A DNA stretch of 64,000 nt from Acidobacteriota bacterium (GTDB taxonomy: Bacteria; Acidobacteriota; Blastocatellia; Pyrinomonadales; Pyrinomonadaceae). Where the stretch lies: contig JAOAPY010000005.1 in the NCBI GenBank assembly GCA_025463135.1, positions 215,464 through 279,463 on the forward strand, read 5' to 3'. Within the stretch, counting starts at the first letter, position 1. The number at the start of each line of letters is the position of its first letter. Both the position numbers and the translations under genes were made by a program. The notes beneath the pieces were generated by a model, which did no database searches, was not told the origin of the DNA, and was given only the letters and a program-made list of their open reading frames with translations. Of this stretch, positions 27,946 through 36,734 are shown one piece after another.

Positions 27946-28343
27946 ATCGCTTTCCAGGCGGCCGCATTGGGCGAAAAACCCAACTGAAGTCGGTACTGCG
28001 AGATACCAACGGCATTGCGTGCGATCAAATACGTTGATTTGTCGAAGGAATATGCGGATGGAATTCGATTGCTTGTGAAAACGATGTACGGCGTCACCGA
28101 AAGACCTGCCGTTGGAAGTGCTCCTGATTACGTAACATCGCTAAATCAAAGCGTGGGTGGCCTCTCGCAAGAGGCTTCCGGGAAATAGTGTAAGAGAATT
28201 GCTTAGTCTCTCACCCGGGCGAATAAATCGGGCGGTCAGGTATTTAGAAGAGTATGGGATACTCACGAAGCCGACGCGCCCAGGCTATTACGAAGCTTTC
28301 CAGAACATTGCGGAGATTACAATCTGCATGGTAAGTTCAGCGC
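27946..28343 (+). pseudogene. Degraded TIR-like and winged-helix-like coding remnant
   Basis: The 27926-28343 gap holds no intact gene, but two pieces look protein-derived. In one frame (near 27991-28180) IPTALRAIKYVDLSKEYADG and IRLLVKTMYGV resemble the C-terminal end of bacterial TIR domains. In another frame (28170-28330) INRAVRYLEEYGILTKPTRP resembles a winged-helix motif. Stops interrupt both, so this is at best a remnant of one or two genes. Confidence 0.3.
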
Positions 28344-28607
28344 ATGGCAACAACCTCGGAAAGTCTCGCATTTGAACGCGGCGTGAGGCCGGTGATGGAG
28401 ATTATGCTGCCGGAAAAGGCGGAGGCTGTTCTTCGCTTTCGAGCTGATCCGGAATTGCAAGCCCGCATTGAGGAACTTGCAAGGAAATCAACAGATGGCC
28501 AACTTACCGAAGACGAGAGCGCTGAGTACGCGGGATATGTGCGTGCGAACAAGTTTGTAGCGATTCTCAAGCGACAGGCGCAACACCTCGCCAACTCTCA
28601 GCCCTAA
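28344..28607 (+). CDS. Small helical protein preceding HNH nuclease
   Basis: A protein of 87 residues, mostly helical (ALRFRADPELQ-like segment at residues ~30-50, followed by TDGQLTEDESAEYAGYVRAN). Small proteins of this form sit next to HNH nucleases in other bacteria and are uncharacterised. Its stop overlaps the HNH start by one base (TAATG), which implies translational coupling. Whether it is a partner or inhibitor of the nuclease is unknown. Confidence 0.6.
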   Translation: MATTSESLAFERGVRPVMEIMLPEKAEAVLRFRADPELQARIEELARKSTDGQLTEDESAEYAGYVRANKFVAILKRQAQHLANSQP

Positions 28608-28993
28608 TGATCGGTTCAAAGATCAGAACTCAGGTTCGTGAGCGCGCCCTAAACGCTTGCGAGTATTGTCACCTGCATCAGGATGATTCCCCGCTGGCCG
28701 CGCTTCACATCGAACATATTATTCCAAAGATGCACGGCGGCCGCGATGAACTCGACAACCTTGCGCTTGCCTGCATCGATTGCAATCTTCACAAAGGAAC
28801 CAACTTGACCGGAATTGATCCGCAGACGAACCAGGTGACGGAACTATTTCATCCCCGCCGCCAAAATTGGAACGAGCATTTTGAGTGGCAAGGAATTCAT
28901 GTGGATGGAAAGACTCCGGCAGGCAGGACCACGATCCGAGTACTGAATATGAACTCCGAAGACCAGGTTGCATTGCGATCATCCCGATACTGA
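28607..28993 (+). CDS. HNH endonuclease
   Basis: Nuclease of 128 residues with the HNH motif: CEYC, then HIEHIIPKMHGGRDELDNLALACIDCN and HKG. The His-Asn-His triad and the four zinc-binding cysteines (CxxC twice) are all present. This resembles the free-standing HNH/McrA-like nucleases found near small helical proteins. It has no known restriction partner here. It is translationally coupled to the 87-residue upstream gene. Confidence 0.92.
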   Translation: MIGSKIRTQVRERALNACEYCHLHQDDSPLAALHIEHIIPKMHGGRDELDNLALACIDCNLHKGTNLTGIDPQTNQVTELFHPRRQNWNEHFEWQGIHVDGKTPAGRTTIRVLNMNSEDQVALRSSRY

Positions 28994-29111
28994 TCGTCAA
29001 GAATCGGCTCCGCCCACTGCACGAACGATGAAACTTGAAACTATTGGCGTCTTAAAGTTCGAACTATCGCAGCTAATTCTCAATCAAGAGAATCATCGGA
29101 GGTGATAAGTC

Positions 29112-29513
29112 ATGAAGGTCGAGCGCTTGATTCCTATTCTCAATGTCTCGGACATCGTCGAGAGTTTCGCCTGGTTTAAGAAGCTGGGGTGGAAGAAAGG
29201 TTGGGACTGGGGTGAGCCGCCAACGTTTGGCGGCGTGTGCAACGGCGAATGCGAGATCTTTCTCTGCCAGGACGGTCAGGGATCTCGCGGTGGGCCGATG
29301 CCGCGCCATGTTGGGGATGATGACACGGGCGGTGTCTGGATGAGTTGGTTCTTATCGTCACCGGCTGAGGTGGATGCCACTCATAAACTCGCGCTGGAGC
29401 AAGGTATCACTGTGACGTGGCCGCCTACGGATGAGCCCTGGGGCGTGCGGGAGTGTCACCTGCGACACCCCGACGGTCATACGTTTCGCGTGGGCGCGGG
29501 AATTGAGGGGTAA
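29112..29513 (+). CDS. VOC family (glyoxalase/bleomycin-resistance-like) protein
   Basis: A vicinal-oxygen-chelate fold protein of 133 residues. Recognised features are the first half ERLIPILNVSDIVESFAWFKKLGWKKGWDWG and the C-terminal RECHLRHPDGHTFRVG, which matches the VOC ending (E/xxxDPdGn-xf). The metal ligands typical of glyoxalase enzymes are incomplete, so it may be a binding protein. ATG 29112 follows GGAGGTGATAAGTC, a strong site. It is convergent with the PP2C gene. Confidence 0.87.
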   Translation: MKVERLIPILNVSDIVESFAWFKKLGWKKGWDWGEPPTFGGVCNGECEIFLCQDGQGSRGGPMPRHVGDDDTGGVWMSWFLSSPAEVDATHKLALEQGITVTWPPTDEPWGVRECHLRHPDGHTFRVGAGIEG

Positions 29514-29672
29514 GAGCGAAGAGCGAAGGGGCAAAGGGCGAAAGGAAGGCAAGCTGAACCTATCTATTTTGCCAAAGGGTGAGTCATTAGCAAGTAAGTC
29601 TTTGCCTTTCACATCAGGCAGCAAAGCTCTTTCACTCAAGACACTTCACTCCTGGCTCTTCGCCCCTAGCCT

Positions 29673-30542
29673 TTAGCCATCTCGGCGGATGATGGCCAAC
29701 GACATGTCGTCGACCGTTGGTGAGGTGGCCGCGAAATCCTGAACGGCGCCCAATACAGAAAACAGCACCGCATCGGCGGCCCCGGGTGAGGCACGCCGCA
29801 GGTGATCTTCAAGGCGCCCGTAACCAAACTCCTCCTCGACGTCATTACGCGATTCAGTGATGCCATCGGAATAGATCATCAACAAGTCGCCGGGTCCCAG
29901 TTCGAATGACCCGCAGACGTAAGAGGCCGCCGGAACCACGCCCAACAACACTCCGCCTTCGGACAGCAACTCCAATTCTCCGTTGGCCCGCAAGAGGATG
30001 GCCGGAGGATGTCCGGCGCTGCAATATTTTACGATGCCGGTGATCGGATCGAGTCTGGCCAGGAACAGGCTGGCCAGCGGCATAAACGCTTTCAGCAGGC
30101 AGATGTCACGGTTAACACCGGCCACAATGGCTTCCGGCCGGGAAGTCACGGCCACGCGCGCGCCCACTAATCCCACCAGATGCGTGGGCCACATTCCCGC
30201 TGCCAGACCTTTGCCGCAGATATCACCCAGGGCCAGGATTACGCCGTCGCTCTTCTCTTCAACTGTGAAAAAATCCCCGGGCAAGTGGCGCACGGCAAAA
30301 ATTTCACTGGCAATTTCAAAGTTTCCGAAACGCACGTGACGCGGGGCACACAGGCGGCGGTGCACTTGCGCGGCCTCGAAAATTTCGGTACGCAGTTCAG
30401 CGTAATCCTGCTGTAGATCGGCAAGCTTTACTTCCAACTCCTGGCGCGGCACGCGCTCTGAACCGTTGGCTTGCGGCGGATGGAGCCGGATGTCGACTGT
30501 TCGACGCGTTATTAAACCGGTATTGAATGCTGCTTGACTCAT
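29673..30542 (-). CDS. PP2C/SpoIIE-type phosphatase
   Basis: A 289-residue serine phosphatase of the SpoIIE/RsbU class, which usually dephosphorylates an anti-sigma antagonist or another STAS protein. Key motifs: FAVRHLPGDFFTVEEKSDGVILALGDICGKGLAAGMWPTHL, with the Asp and Gly metal-binding sites, and IVKYCSAGHPPAILL followed by GPGDLLMIYSDGITESRN and SPTVDDMSLAIIRRDG at the C-terminus. There is a helical N-terminal extension (residues 30-60). It is the third gene of the HK-RR-phosphatase row; the 77-base gap after the response regulator suggests co-transcription. Confidence 0.9.
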   Translation of the reverse strand: MSQAAFNTGLITRRTVDIRLHPPQANGSERVPRQELEVKLADLQQDYAELRTEIFEAAQVHRRLCAPRHVRFGNFEIASEIFAVRHLPGDFFTVEEKSDGVILALGDICGKGLAAGMWPTHLVGLVGARVAVTSRPEAIVAGVNRDICLLKAFMPLASLFLARLDPITGIVKYCSAGHPPAILLRANGELELLSEGGVLLGVVPAASYVCGSFELGPGDLLMIYSDGITESRNDVEEEFGYGRLEDHLRRASPGAADAVLFSVLGAVQDFAATSPTVDDMSLAIIRRDG

Positions 30543-30618
30543 GGGAAGAGTTGACCTCTATTAGTTTGGTCGTAGAAATAATCTGACTTCTGACTTCTTG
30601 TTCTCTGACTTGTTTTCC

Positions 30619-31395
30619 TCAACCAACGAATTTGTAACCACTGCCATGAATGGTAAGAATGAACCGCGGCTCCTCAGGATTCGGTTCCAGCTTTTGCCTG
30701 AGGTGAACGATGTGGGTATCGACTGTGCGTGTGTTGGGATAGTTCTCATAACCCCACACCGCATCCAGCAGTCGATCGCGGCTGAGCGTTTCCACCGGAT
30801 GAGCGACGAAGTAGGCCAGCAGCGCAAACTCTTTCGCCGAAAGTTCTACTGGCCGCCCGCCGCGCCGTACTTCGTTGCTGCGGATGTTTACTTCGACATC
30901 GCTGAAGCGATAGACCTCGGCCGCGGGCGCCTGGTGCGAGGAGCGTCGCAGCACCGCTTTGACACGGGCCATCAGTTCGCGAATAGAGAATGGCTTGGTG
31001 ACGTAATCATCAGCGCCCAGCTCCAACCCCACAACTTTGTCGATCTCCTGGCCGCGCGCAGTGAGCATGATGATGGGCAGTGACGGCTTTCTGGTCTTCA
31101 ACTGCTTGCAAACATCCAGCCCGCTCATGCGCGGCATCATTACGTCCAGCACTACAAGATCGGGGTCATCGGCGAGGGCCCGTTCGAGGCCGGCCACGCC
31201 ATCAACGGCGCTGATCACTTCATAGCCGTCGTACTCGAAATTGTCACGCAGACCGGCCACCATGGCGGGCTCATCTTCGACGATCAAGATGCGCGTTTTC
31301 CTGCCCGGATGCGGTTCGGCAAGATCGCCGGTTGTCGCGGAGCGACTTACGTTCGTGCCGCCGATTGATTGTTCGAAGTCTTTTTTTCTTTTCAT
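30619..31395 (-). CDS. OmpR/PhoB-family response regulator
   Basis: DNA-binding response regulator of 258 residues with a ~33-residue N-terminal tail. Receiver residues are D84 (phosphoacceptor in LVVLDVMMP), an acidic pair near 41, T113 and K135. The OmpR-type winged helix follows (residues 165-258, YRFSDVEVNIRSNEVRRG, RTVDTHIVHLRQKLEP, FILTIHGSGYKFVG). It is probably controlled by the kinase gene upstream (31640-33325), with which it forms a two-component pair. Start ATG is at 31395; some alternatives lie inside the unusual N-terminal tail. Confidence 0.93.
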   Translation of the reverse strand: MKRKKDFEQSIGGTNVSRSATTGDLAEPHPGRKTRILIVEDEPAMVAGLRDNFEYDGYEVISAVDGVAGLERALADDPDLVVLDVMMPRMSGLDVCKQLKTRKPSLPIIMLTARGQEIDKVVGLELGADDYVTKPFSIRELMARVKAVLRRSSHQAPAAEVYRFSDVEVNIRSNEVRRGGRPVELSAKEFALLAYFVAHPVETLSRDRLLDAVWGYENYPNTRTVDTHIVHLRQKLEPNPEEPRFILTIHGSGYKFVG

Positions 31396-31419
31396 AAGCG
31401 CCGGTCCCTTGAGATCTTT

Positions 31420-31601
31420 CGACGCGTAGCGTCGGTATGAATTTAGCCCGGCCTTTCAAGGCCGGATCAGCGTCTTGCCTCTGCTCGACGTGACGATTGA
31501 ATTCAGGCTTGGTTTCAGGCGTCGCTACGCGACGCGAGCACCTCCGTGCTTTTCCCCGGCGTTGAAACGCCGGGCTAAATTCATGTCGACGCTACACGTC
31601 G
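31420..31601. repeat. MITE-like inverted-repeat element between RR and HK
   Basis: The arms ATGAATTTAGCCCGGC (31437-31452) and GCCGGGCTAAATTCAT (31569-31584) are perfect inverted repeats. They are flanked outside by CGACGCGTAGCGTCG and CGACGCTACACGTCG, giving an approximately 180-base element. It lies within the two-component operon, in the gap between kinase and regulator, so it would be transcribed. Confidence 0.75.
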
Positions 31602-31639
31602 AAGACCTGTTCATCAGAAGACACTTGATTAGAATTTGC

Positions 31640-33325
31640 TTACGCACTACCCGGCTGCGCCGTCGCTGCTGCCAGCGGTAACGATAGAATAAACTTACTG
31701 CCTCCTCCGGGCGTGCTTTCCACTGCGATTTCACCACCATGCGCCTGCGTGATGTGGCGCACCAGCGACAGGCCCAGACCGCTTCCTTTCGTATTGTGTA
31801 CCAGCGGATCTCCCGCGCGATAAAACTTCTCGAAGATTTTTGACTGGTCGCGCCGCGCAATGCCGATACCGTGATCCGCGACCTCGAGTTTCACCACGCC
31901 GTTTTCCCGATAGAGTTTCACGCCCAGGAACTTTTCGTCGGATGAATATTTCAGGGCGTTGTTAACCAGGTTGACCAGCGCGCGCGCAATTGCTTCACGA
32001 TCCACCGGCACGGCCGGCAGATCGGCGTCGATGCTCTCTTCAAACGCGAAACCTTGTTGCTCGATTTGGTAGCGATAAGACTCGAGTGTGTTGCGCACCA
32101 ACTCTGCTATGTCAGTGTTGCGAAACTCGTATTCCTTGCGCCCCGCTTCAATCCTCGAGAAGTCGAGGATGTTGTTGATCAGCGCCGTCAATCGCTCGCT
32201 CTCTTTACGAATGATGCGGTAGTACTGCTGCTTCTTTTCCTGAGTTGTGATGCGACCCAGCTCGAGCGTTTCCGCGTACAAGCGAATCAATGCCAGCGGC
32301 GTGCGCAACTCGTGCGAAACGTTAGAGACAAAGTCGGACTTGAGACGGGCCAGCGCCATTTCCTTGCTGACGATATGTCTGGTAAGCACCAGTCCGCTGA
32401 TTATTAACAACGAAAGACACCCGAGAATTATGAAGCTGCGACGCACCCAGGTCTGTCCCAGCGCCGCAACACTGGTGCCCTGAAACTTAATGCCCAGCGC
32501 CAGTCCCCGGAAGACATCGTCGAGCTTGCGCGAGACTTCGGGTTTTCCTTCGCCCCAACCCGGGGAGGTCGCCAGCGGTTTGGTCTCGTGTCCCATTTCC
32601 ACGTCTGCGGGATAGACGATCATGGCCAGCGGGTTGCCGCCCTGGTCATTCATCTTTTGAGTAACCTGCTCTTCAAGCAGGCCCGGGAAGAAAGTATTTT
32701 TCAGATAACAGGGATCGAAGGTGGCGCCGCCCACCACAACCCTCTCGTTCGCGAGCTGGGGTAGCACGAAGATGGCGGTCGTCATATACGCTTCGCCATC
32801 GGCCCGTTTTGTTGGACCAGTATAGAAATTGATAGGCCGAGTTTTCTTATGAATCGCCTCGACCATCGACTTGCCGTCTGCGCTGAACCACACATGATAT
32901 CCTTCAACCATGCGCTCATGTTCTTCGCGAACGTACTTGTTATCCATTTGATGTGGCTGCGAACGAAACACGAGACTTTTCTCGTCGAAGAGAAACACGT
33001 GCGTGAGCCAAGGGCTCTTTGCCAGGATGAGATCGAGTCTCTTTTCCTTTTCCTGGGTATCAATGTCCGGAGAGGGGAAAAGGTTCCTCACATCTTCGGT
33101 CATGGCGTAAGCCTTCTTGTTGATTTTCTTTTCGGTGATAGCGAGCAACTCTTGAAAATCACGATGGATGAAGGCTTCGAGCACTTTGTCGCGTTCGAAG
33201 GCCCGCAGTTGACTGAAATTGACATAGATAAGGGCGGCCGCCGGCAAGACTACTGCGAGACCCAGCGTTAACATCAGCCGGAACCGGTTGAAGCCTCCCA
33301 GAAAACCTCTTCTCTTCAATTTCAT
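31640..33325 (-). CDS. Membrane sensor histidine kinase
   Basis: A 561-residue sensor kinase. The first membrane segment (LMLTLGLAVVLPAAALIYV) and a second (SFIILGCLSLLIISGLVLT, residues ~297-315) flank a large periplasmic sensor of ~250 residues. HisKA has the phospho-acceptor H338 in DFVSNVSHELRTPL, and the ATPase domain follows with N-box (ALVNLVNNALKYSSDEKF), G1 (VADHGIGIARRDQSKIFEKFYRAGDPL) and G2 (GSGLGLSL) motifs. It should phosphorylate the adjacent OmpR-type regulator. The sensory ligand is unknown. The gene is first in the operon. Confidence 0.95.
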   Translation of the reverse strand: MKLKRRGFLGGFNRFRLMLTLGLAVVLPAAALIYVNFSQLRAFERDKVLEAFIHRDFQELLAITEKKINKKAYAMTEDVRNLFPSPDIDTQEKEKRLDLILAKSPWLTHVFLFDEKSLVFRSQPHQMDNKYVREEHERMVEGYHVWFSADGKSMVEAIHKKTRPINFYTGPTKRADGEAYMTTAIFVLPQLANERVVVGGATFDPCYLKNTFFPGLLEEQVTQKMNDQGGNPLAMIVYPADVEMGHETKPLATSPGWGEGKPEVSRKLDDVFRGLALGIKFQGTSVAALGQTWVRRSFIILGCLSLLIISGLVLTRHIVSKEMALARLKSDFVSNVSHELRTPLALIRLYAETLELGRITTQEKKQQYYRIIRKESERLTALINNILDFSRIEAGRKEYEFRNTDIAELVRNTLESYRYQIEQQGFAFEESIDADLPAVPVDREAIARALVNLVNNALKYSSDEKFLGVKLYRENGVVKLEVADHGIGIARRDQSKIFEKFYRAGDPLVHNTKGSGLGLSLVRHITQAHGGEIAVESTPGGGSKFILSLPLAAATAQPGSA

Positions 33326-33721
33326 GTTCGAACCCTCGAAACGGAATTGCGTTGACGCGGCACGCGCATCTTGCGCGTGTTCGCGGGCGGGTCAAGCACC
33401 CCAGCGGGGCTGCCCGGCGGGGTGCCCGCACGCGCTTGCCACAATCAGTGCGTTATGCGAGCGCAAGCATACTCCTGCCGGTGCCAGGGAGTGTCAAGAG
33501 CATGTAAAAACATGTCAAGAGTTGTGAACTTATTAGTGCTGGTCGAGCTCGCAATGCGTCAGAACTTGGTGGTGGTTGATTTGGTTTGTTGTAACGCAAG
33601 CTGTAAGGCCATCCCAGCGGGGCTGCCCCGCCGGGGAACCCGGGCTTGCGAAGCATGGACGGCATTCAACGTGGTCGCAAACTGACAGCTTGCGTTCCAA
33701 AGAGAGTTGGAACGACGCGGA
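33326..33721. repeat. Gap with dispersed palindromes
   Basis: Non-coding gap of 396 bases between the kinase gene (transcribed away) and the ankyrin-TonB gene. It holds CACGCGCATCTTGCGCGTG at 33361-33379 and two copies of a CCCAGCGGGGCTGCC motif near 33400 and 33610. Palindromes of the first type recur at 37367. Confidence 0.6.
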
Positions 33722-35242
33722 TCACAGCTTGAAATTGTACGTAATGGTGCCAACGACCTCGCCCTTACCGGAGAGTTTGGCAGGATTAAAGTGCGCTTTC
33801 TTTGCTGCCTTCAAAGCAGCAGCACGTAGTCTGATATCGCCTTTGGAAGTCAGCCACGAAATGACTTTGCCCGCCCGGTTAACGCGCACAGTCACTACAA
33901 TCGTTCCAGAAATGTGCTGCCTAAGAAGGCTTTTGGGATATTCAGCCTGAGGCAAATCGATCTCTGTCCCGGCAAGCGCATCGCCTGTTACGGGCAAGTT
34001 CTCGTTTGGGTTCGGCACCGCAGGGGCTTCGCTAGCGGAGGTCGACGCAGTTGGTGATCCGGTGCTTGCCGGCGGCGGGCTCGGAGGCGTAACAAATTCA
34101 TAGGCAATCGTACCCGTTCGCAATTTGTTCTTGTGTTTCTCTGGAGCAAAGGTTGCTTTCCGTGCGGCCTGGATGGCGGCCATTCGCAACGATAAGGGAC
34201 CGCTTAATACCCGCGTCGCGGTAACGTTCCCTTTGCGATTTACCTGGATCCGCACCGTGACCGTGCCCGCCTTTACATCGTCGCCATTCCTCCCGGCCGA
34301 GGTCGGCGCGTACTTCGCGTCGGGTACGTCGAGCTCCGCTCCGGCCAGCTCACCCGCAACCACCGGCAAGGGCTTGGCTGGCGCCACTTTTGGTTGTGCC
34401 TCTGTGGGTTTAGTGGCTGTCGCAGGAGCCGGCGCTAACTTCTCAGGCGAACGGTTAGTCAAGCGATAAGTGACGTAAGCAGCACCGAGCAGCGTGACTG
34501 CAATCATTGCCCAAAGCATCGAACGACCTGAAGCTGTAGTTGAAATTTGAGCGAATGAAGGTGTTTCAAAATCCTCAAGAGGTACGGAAATTGGAGACGC
34601 CTGCAAAGGCACACTGGAGAACATTCTTACAGCGGGCTTCGGTGATTCACTGATGGTCCCTTCGGCCTCACTATGCAGATTTGTTATCCGGCCGTCCACC
34701 GACTCTAACGTTGGTGGCGGTTCTGGGAAAACGCTCTGATTCGAGACCTCGTTCCGCGAGGACAAATTCGAGGGAGCTGAATTTTCCGCTTCATGGGCGG
34801 CTGCGTTAGCCTGGGCGGCGCGAGTTCTCAATACTGCGAGCAGACCAGACTTGGGCCTCTCCGTTTCTCCAGTCTGGGCTTTGGTATTTTCGGGCTGTAT
34901 CGATCGAGGGGCCGGCGCGGAAACTATTGAATGATCTTTTCTGTGAAGGCTCAGATCGGTGGGCCCATTTGTATTAGCGATCAGTTGCGCGAGTTTTGAA
35001 AAGCCGCGCCTCGTCGACCAGTCGGCCGCAGTCAGCCCCAGACTATCCATCAACCTCACATCAGCACCGGTGGCGAGCAGCAGCTTCGCGATCTCTTCAT
35101 GGCCGAAGACAGCCGCCAGCATGAGCGCAGTCTGGCCGCGCTCGGACGTTTGGTTGACGTCGGTACCGCTATTCAGCAGTTCCCTCACGAGCTCCAAATC
35201 ACCATCCGAAGCGGCGCGAAGTAATGAACGATTTTCAGAAAT
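33722..35242 (-). CDS. Ankyrin-repeat, TM and double TonB-C domain protein
   Basis: Predicted 506 residues if it starts at ATT 35242. The first ~80 residues are ankyrin repeats (SLLRAASDGDLELVRELLNS, GQTALMLAAVFGHEEIAKLL). A long Ser/Ala-rich linker leads to a single membrane helix (MLWAMIAVTLLGAAYVTYRL). Outside are two TonB C-terminal-like domains, one at ~280-370 (GTVTVRIQVNRKGNVTATRV) and one at ~425-505 (GTIVVTVRVNRAGKVISWL). TonB-C domains carry energy to outer-membrane transporters, but these two lack the normal preceding Pro/Lys-rich stretch and an adjacent ExbBD. The coding evidence (SENRSLLRAASDGDLELV) shows that the true start is upstream of TTG 35197. The only start candidate there is ATT, eight bases after GAGGGG. 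Confidence 0.8.
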   Translation of the reverse strand: MSENRSLLRAASDGDLELVRELLNSGTDVNQTSERGQTALMLAAVFGHEEIAKLLLATGADVRLMDSLGLTAADWSTRRGFSKLAQLIANTNGPTDLSLHRKDHSIVSAPAPRSIQPENTKAQTGETERPKSGLLAVLRTRAAQANAAAHEAENSAPSNLSSRNEVSNQSVFPEPPPTLESVDGRITNLHSEAEGTISESPKPAVRMFSSVPLQASPISVPLEDFETPSFAQISTTASGRSMLWAMIAVTLLGAAYVTYRLTNRSPEKLAPAPATATKPTEAQPKVAPAKPLPVVAGELAGAELDVPDAKYAPTSAGRNGDDVKAGTVTVRIQVNRKGNVTATRVLSGPLSLRMAAIQAARKATFAPEKHKNKLRTGTIAYEFVTPPSPPPASTGSPTASTSASEAPAVPNPNENLPVTGDALAGTEIDLPQAEYPKSLLRQHISGTIVVTVRVNRAGKVISWLTSKGDIRLRAAALKAAKKAHFNPAKLSGKGEVVGTITYNFKL

Positions 35243-35369
35243 CTATTTGACCCCTCAATTCAAGATCGGATCCAGCACAGGTCGGGTAACCATCTTAAAG
35301 TCTGGAACCAGGACTTGTCAGGTGGCGGGTGAAAGAAGAGAACGGGGAAGGGGTTGGGCCCGTGTGTGG

Positions 35370-35388
35370 CACGGGCGTCCCGCCCGTG
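35370..35388. repeat. CACGGGCG palindrome
   Basis: CACGGGCGTCCCGCCCGTG, an 8-base-arm palindrome in the gap (35243-35468) between the ankyrin gene and the DinB gene. It is a near copy of the one at 17095-17113. GGGCAGGATGCCC follows at 35442-35454. Confidence 0.7.
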
Positions 35389-35468
35389 AAGTTGCGCAGG
35401 GTTCAAGGGAAAATGAAGCAAGAATGTTGGGCCCGACACATGGGCAGGATGCCCACGCCACGCGTCTT

Positions 35469-35978
35469 CTAACGGAACTCCTTGTCATCCGCGGATGGTC
35501 CATAGATGGCGGGGACTTTCGCGCCCAGCAATCGCAGATAAACTGTCATCTGACCGCGGTGATGTGCCCAATGGTTGATCGTGTCCTGGATCATTTCGTA
35601 GCGCGGCGCTTCCATGACAACTTGTCCATGAGCCAGTAACCGCCAACTGGTCAGCAGGTGTTCATCGGTCGTCTGCTCAAAAGCGGAACGCGCGTCGGCG
35701 GCGGCCTTATCGAGTGCCTGCAGCAACTCGGGGCTAGTGTCCAACCGTTTCTGTTCCATCTTCGAGCCTTCCGCGGGCGCCACGTCCAGTTCCTCTTGTT
35801 TGATCTGCATGGTGATCCACATTGGTATGGTCGCCACCATGTTCACCAGATATCCGAAGATCATCGACTTCTCATGCGGCTTCCAGTCGTACTTGCCCTC
35901 AGGTACCTGCTCCAGGGCGCGGCGCGAACGCTCCACCTCACGGTCCAGCTCTGCCAATAAGAACTCCGTCAGTTTCAT
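35469..35978 (-). CDS. DinB family protein with altered metal site
   Basis: A 169-residue four-helix DinB-like protein. The start ATG 35978 follows GAGGAGGGTAGC, a very strong site. The typical ending TINHWAHHRGQMTVYLRLLGAKVPAIYG is present. In relatives the first metal ligand sits in a xxHxAxxPxW segment; here the segment reads LVNMVATIPMWIT, with Met in place of His. The metal site may therefore be incomplete, unlike the DinB copy at 20340-20840. Substrate unknown. Confidence 0.85.
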   Translation of the reverse strand: MKLTEFLLAELDREVERSRRALEQVPEGKYDWKPHEKSMIFGYLVNMVATIPMWITMQIKQEELDVAPAEGSKMEQKRLDTSPELLQALDKAAADARSAFEQTTDEHLLTSWRLLAHGQVVMEAPRYEMIQDTINHWAHHRGQMTVYLRLLGAKVPAIYGPSADDKEFR

Positions 35979-36082
35979 GCTACCCTCCTCGAAATTGATG
36001 TTTCGTTCATCATACCGCCTCCTCCGCGCGAGATGAAGCAAGGCCCCTACCAAAAAAATGGTAGGGTCAGTTTCGCGGCAAA

Positions 36083-36140
36083 TGTCCGACAAACTTTAGT
36101 TTGTCGCGGCGTTACGACAAGCTAAAAAGCTTATCGGACA
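36083..36140. repeat. REPIN-like doublet
   Basis: TGTCCGACAAACTTTAGTTT at 36083-36102 begins the left palindrome, and CGACAAGCTAAAAAGCTTAT (36115-36134, followed by CGGACA) is the inverted right one. They are separated by a ten-base spacer. This is a compact single copy of the family that is tandemly repeated at 25424-26004. Confidence 0.85.
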
Positions 36141-36269
36141 TCATACTGATCCACTTCTCAAAAAAATGACTCGTTAGGACATCTGAGGTAACTGTGATAC
36201 AACCTCAGCGGCCCTAAAACACTGCCAGCGTAACTCGTTATCACTCCAACCAAGGTAAGAAGGACACAG

Positions 36270-36734
36270 ATGAATAATAAAGCGTTGATCTGCGGCTTGA
36301 CCGCAGCGTTACTCGTCACAGGTGCGTGCTCATCCACGAGCACAGCTCCAGTTGCGAAAACCACTCCTGCAACTACGGCAGCTCCCGCGGTAACTCCCGC
36401 CGCCAGCCACGCAACTGCGCCTACTGCTGCAGATGCGGCAGCGGCAGCTCAGGATTTCACCCTCGTTAATACGACCGGTGTAGAGATTGATAAAGTCTTT
36501 ATCTCTCCGCATAGCTCGGATGATTGGGAAGAAGACATCCTTGGCCAGGACACTCTGCCCAATGGTGAGAAGGTCGACATCAAGTTCCACCGCGCCGAAA
36601 AGGCACCGCTTTGGGATTTGCGGATCGAGGACAAGCAGGGACACAGTATCGAGTGGGAAAACCTCAATCTGCTTGAGATTTCAAAACTCACCATTGACTA
36701 CAAAGACGGTAAGGCAACGGCCCACGCTGAATAG
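36270..36734 (+). CDS. Small lipoprotein, paralogue of the next gene
   Basis: 154-residue exported lipoprotein (signal peptide ending TGAC lipobox at Cys20) with an Ala/Thr/Pro-rich linker. A small beta-rich domain follows from residue 68 (QDFTLVNTTGVEIDKVFISP, DWEEDILGQDTLPNGEKVDI). The same domain with about 50% identity appears in the next gene, so they are a duplicated pair. Family function is unknown. Genes with this domain have sometimes been annotated as argininosuccinate lyase, without any resemblance to the enzyme, and I do not adopt that name. Confidence 0.7.
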   Translation: MNNKALICGLTAALLVTGACSSTSTAPVAKTTPATTAAPAVTPAASHATAPTAADAAAAAQDFTLVNTTGVEIDKVFISPHSSDDWEEDILGQDTLPNGEKVDIKFHRAEKAPLWDLRIEDKQGHSIEWENLNLLEISKLTIDYKDGKATAHAE

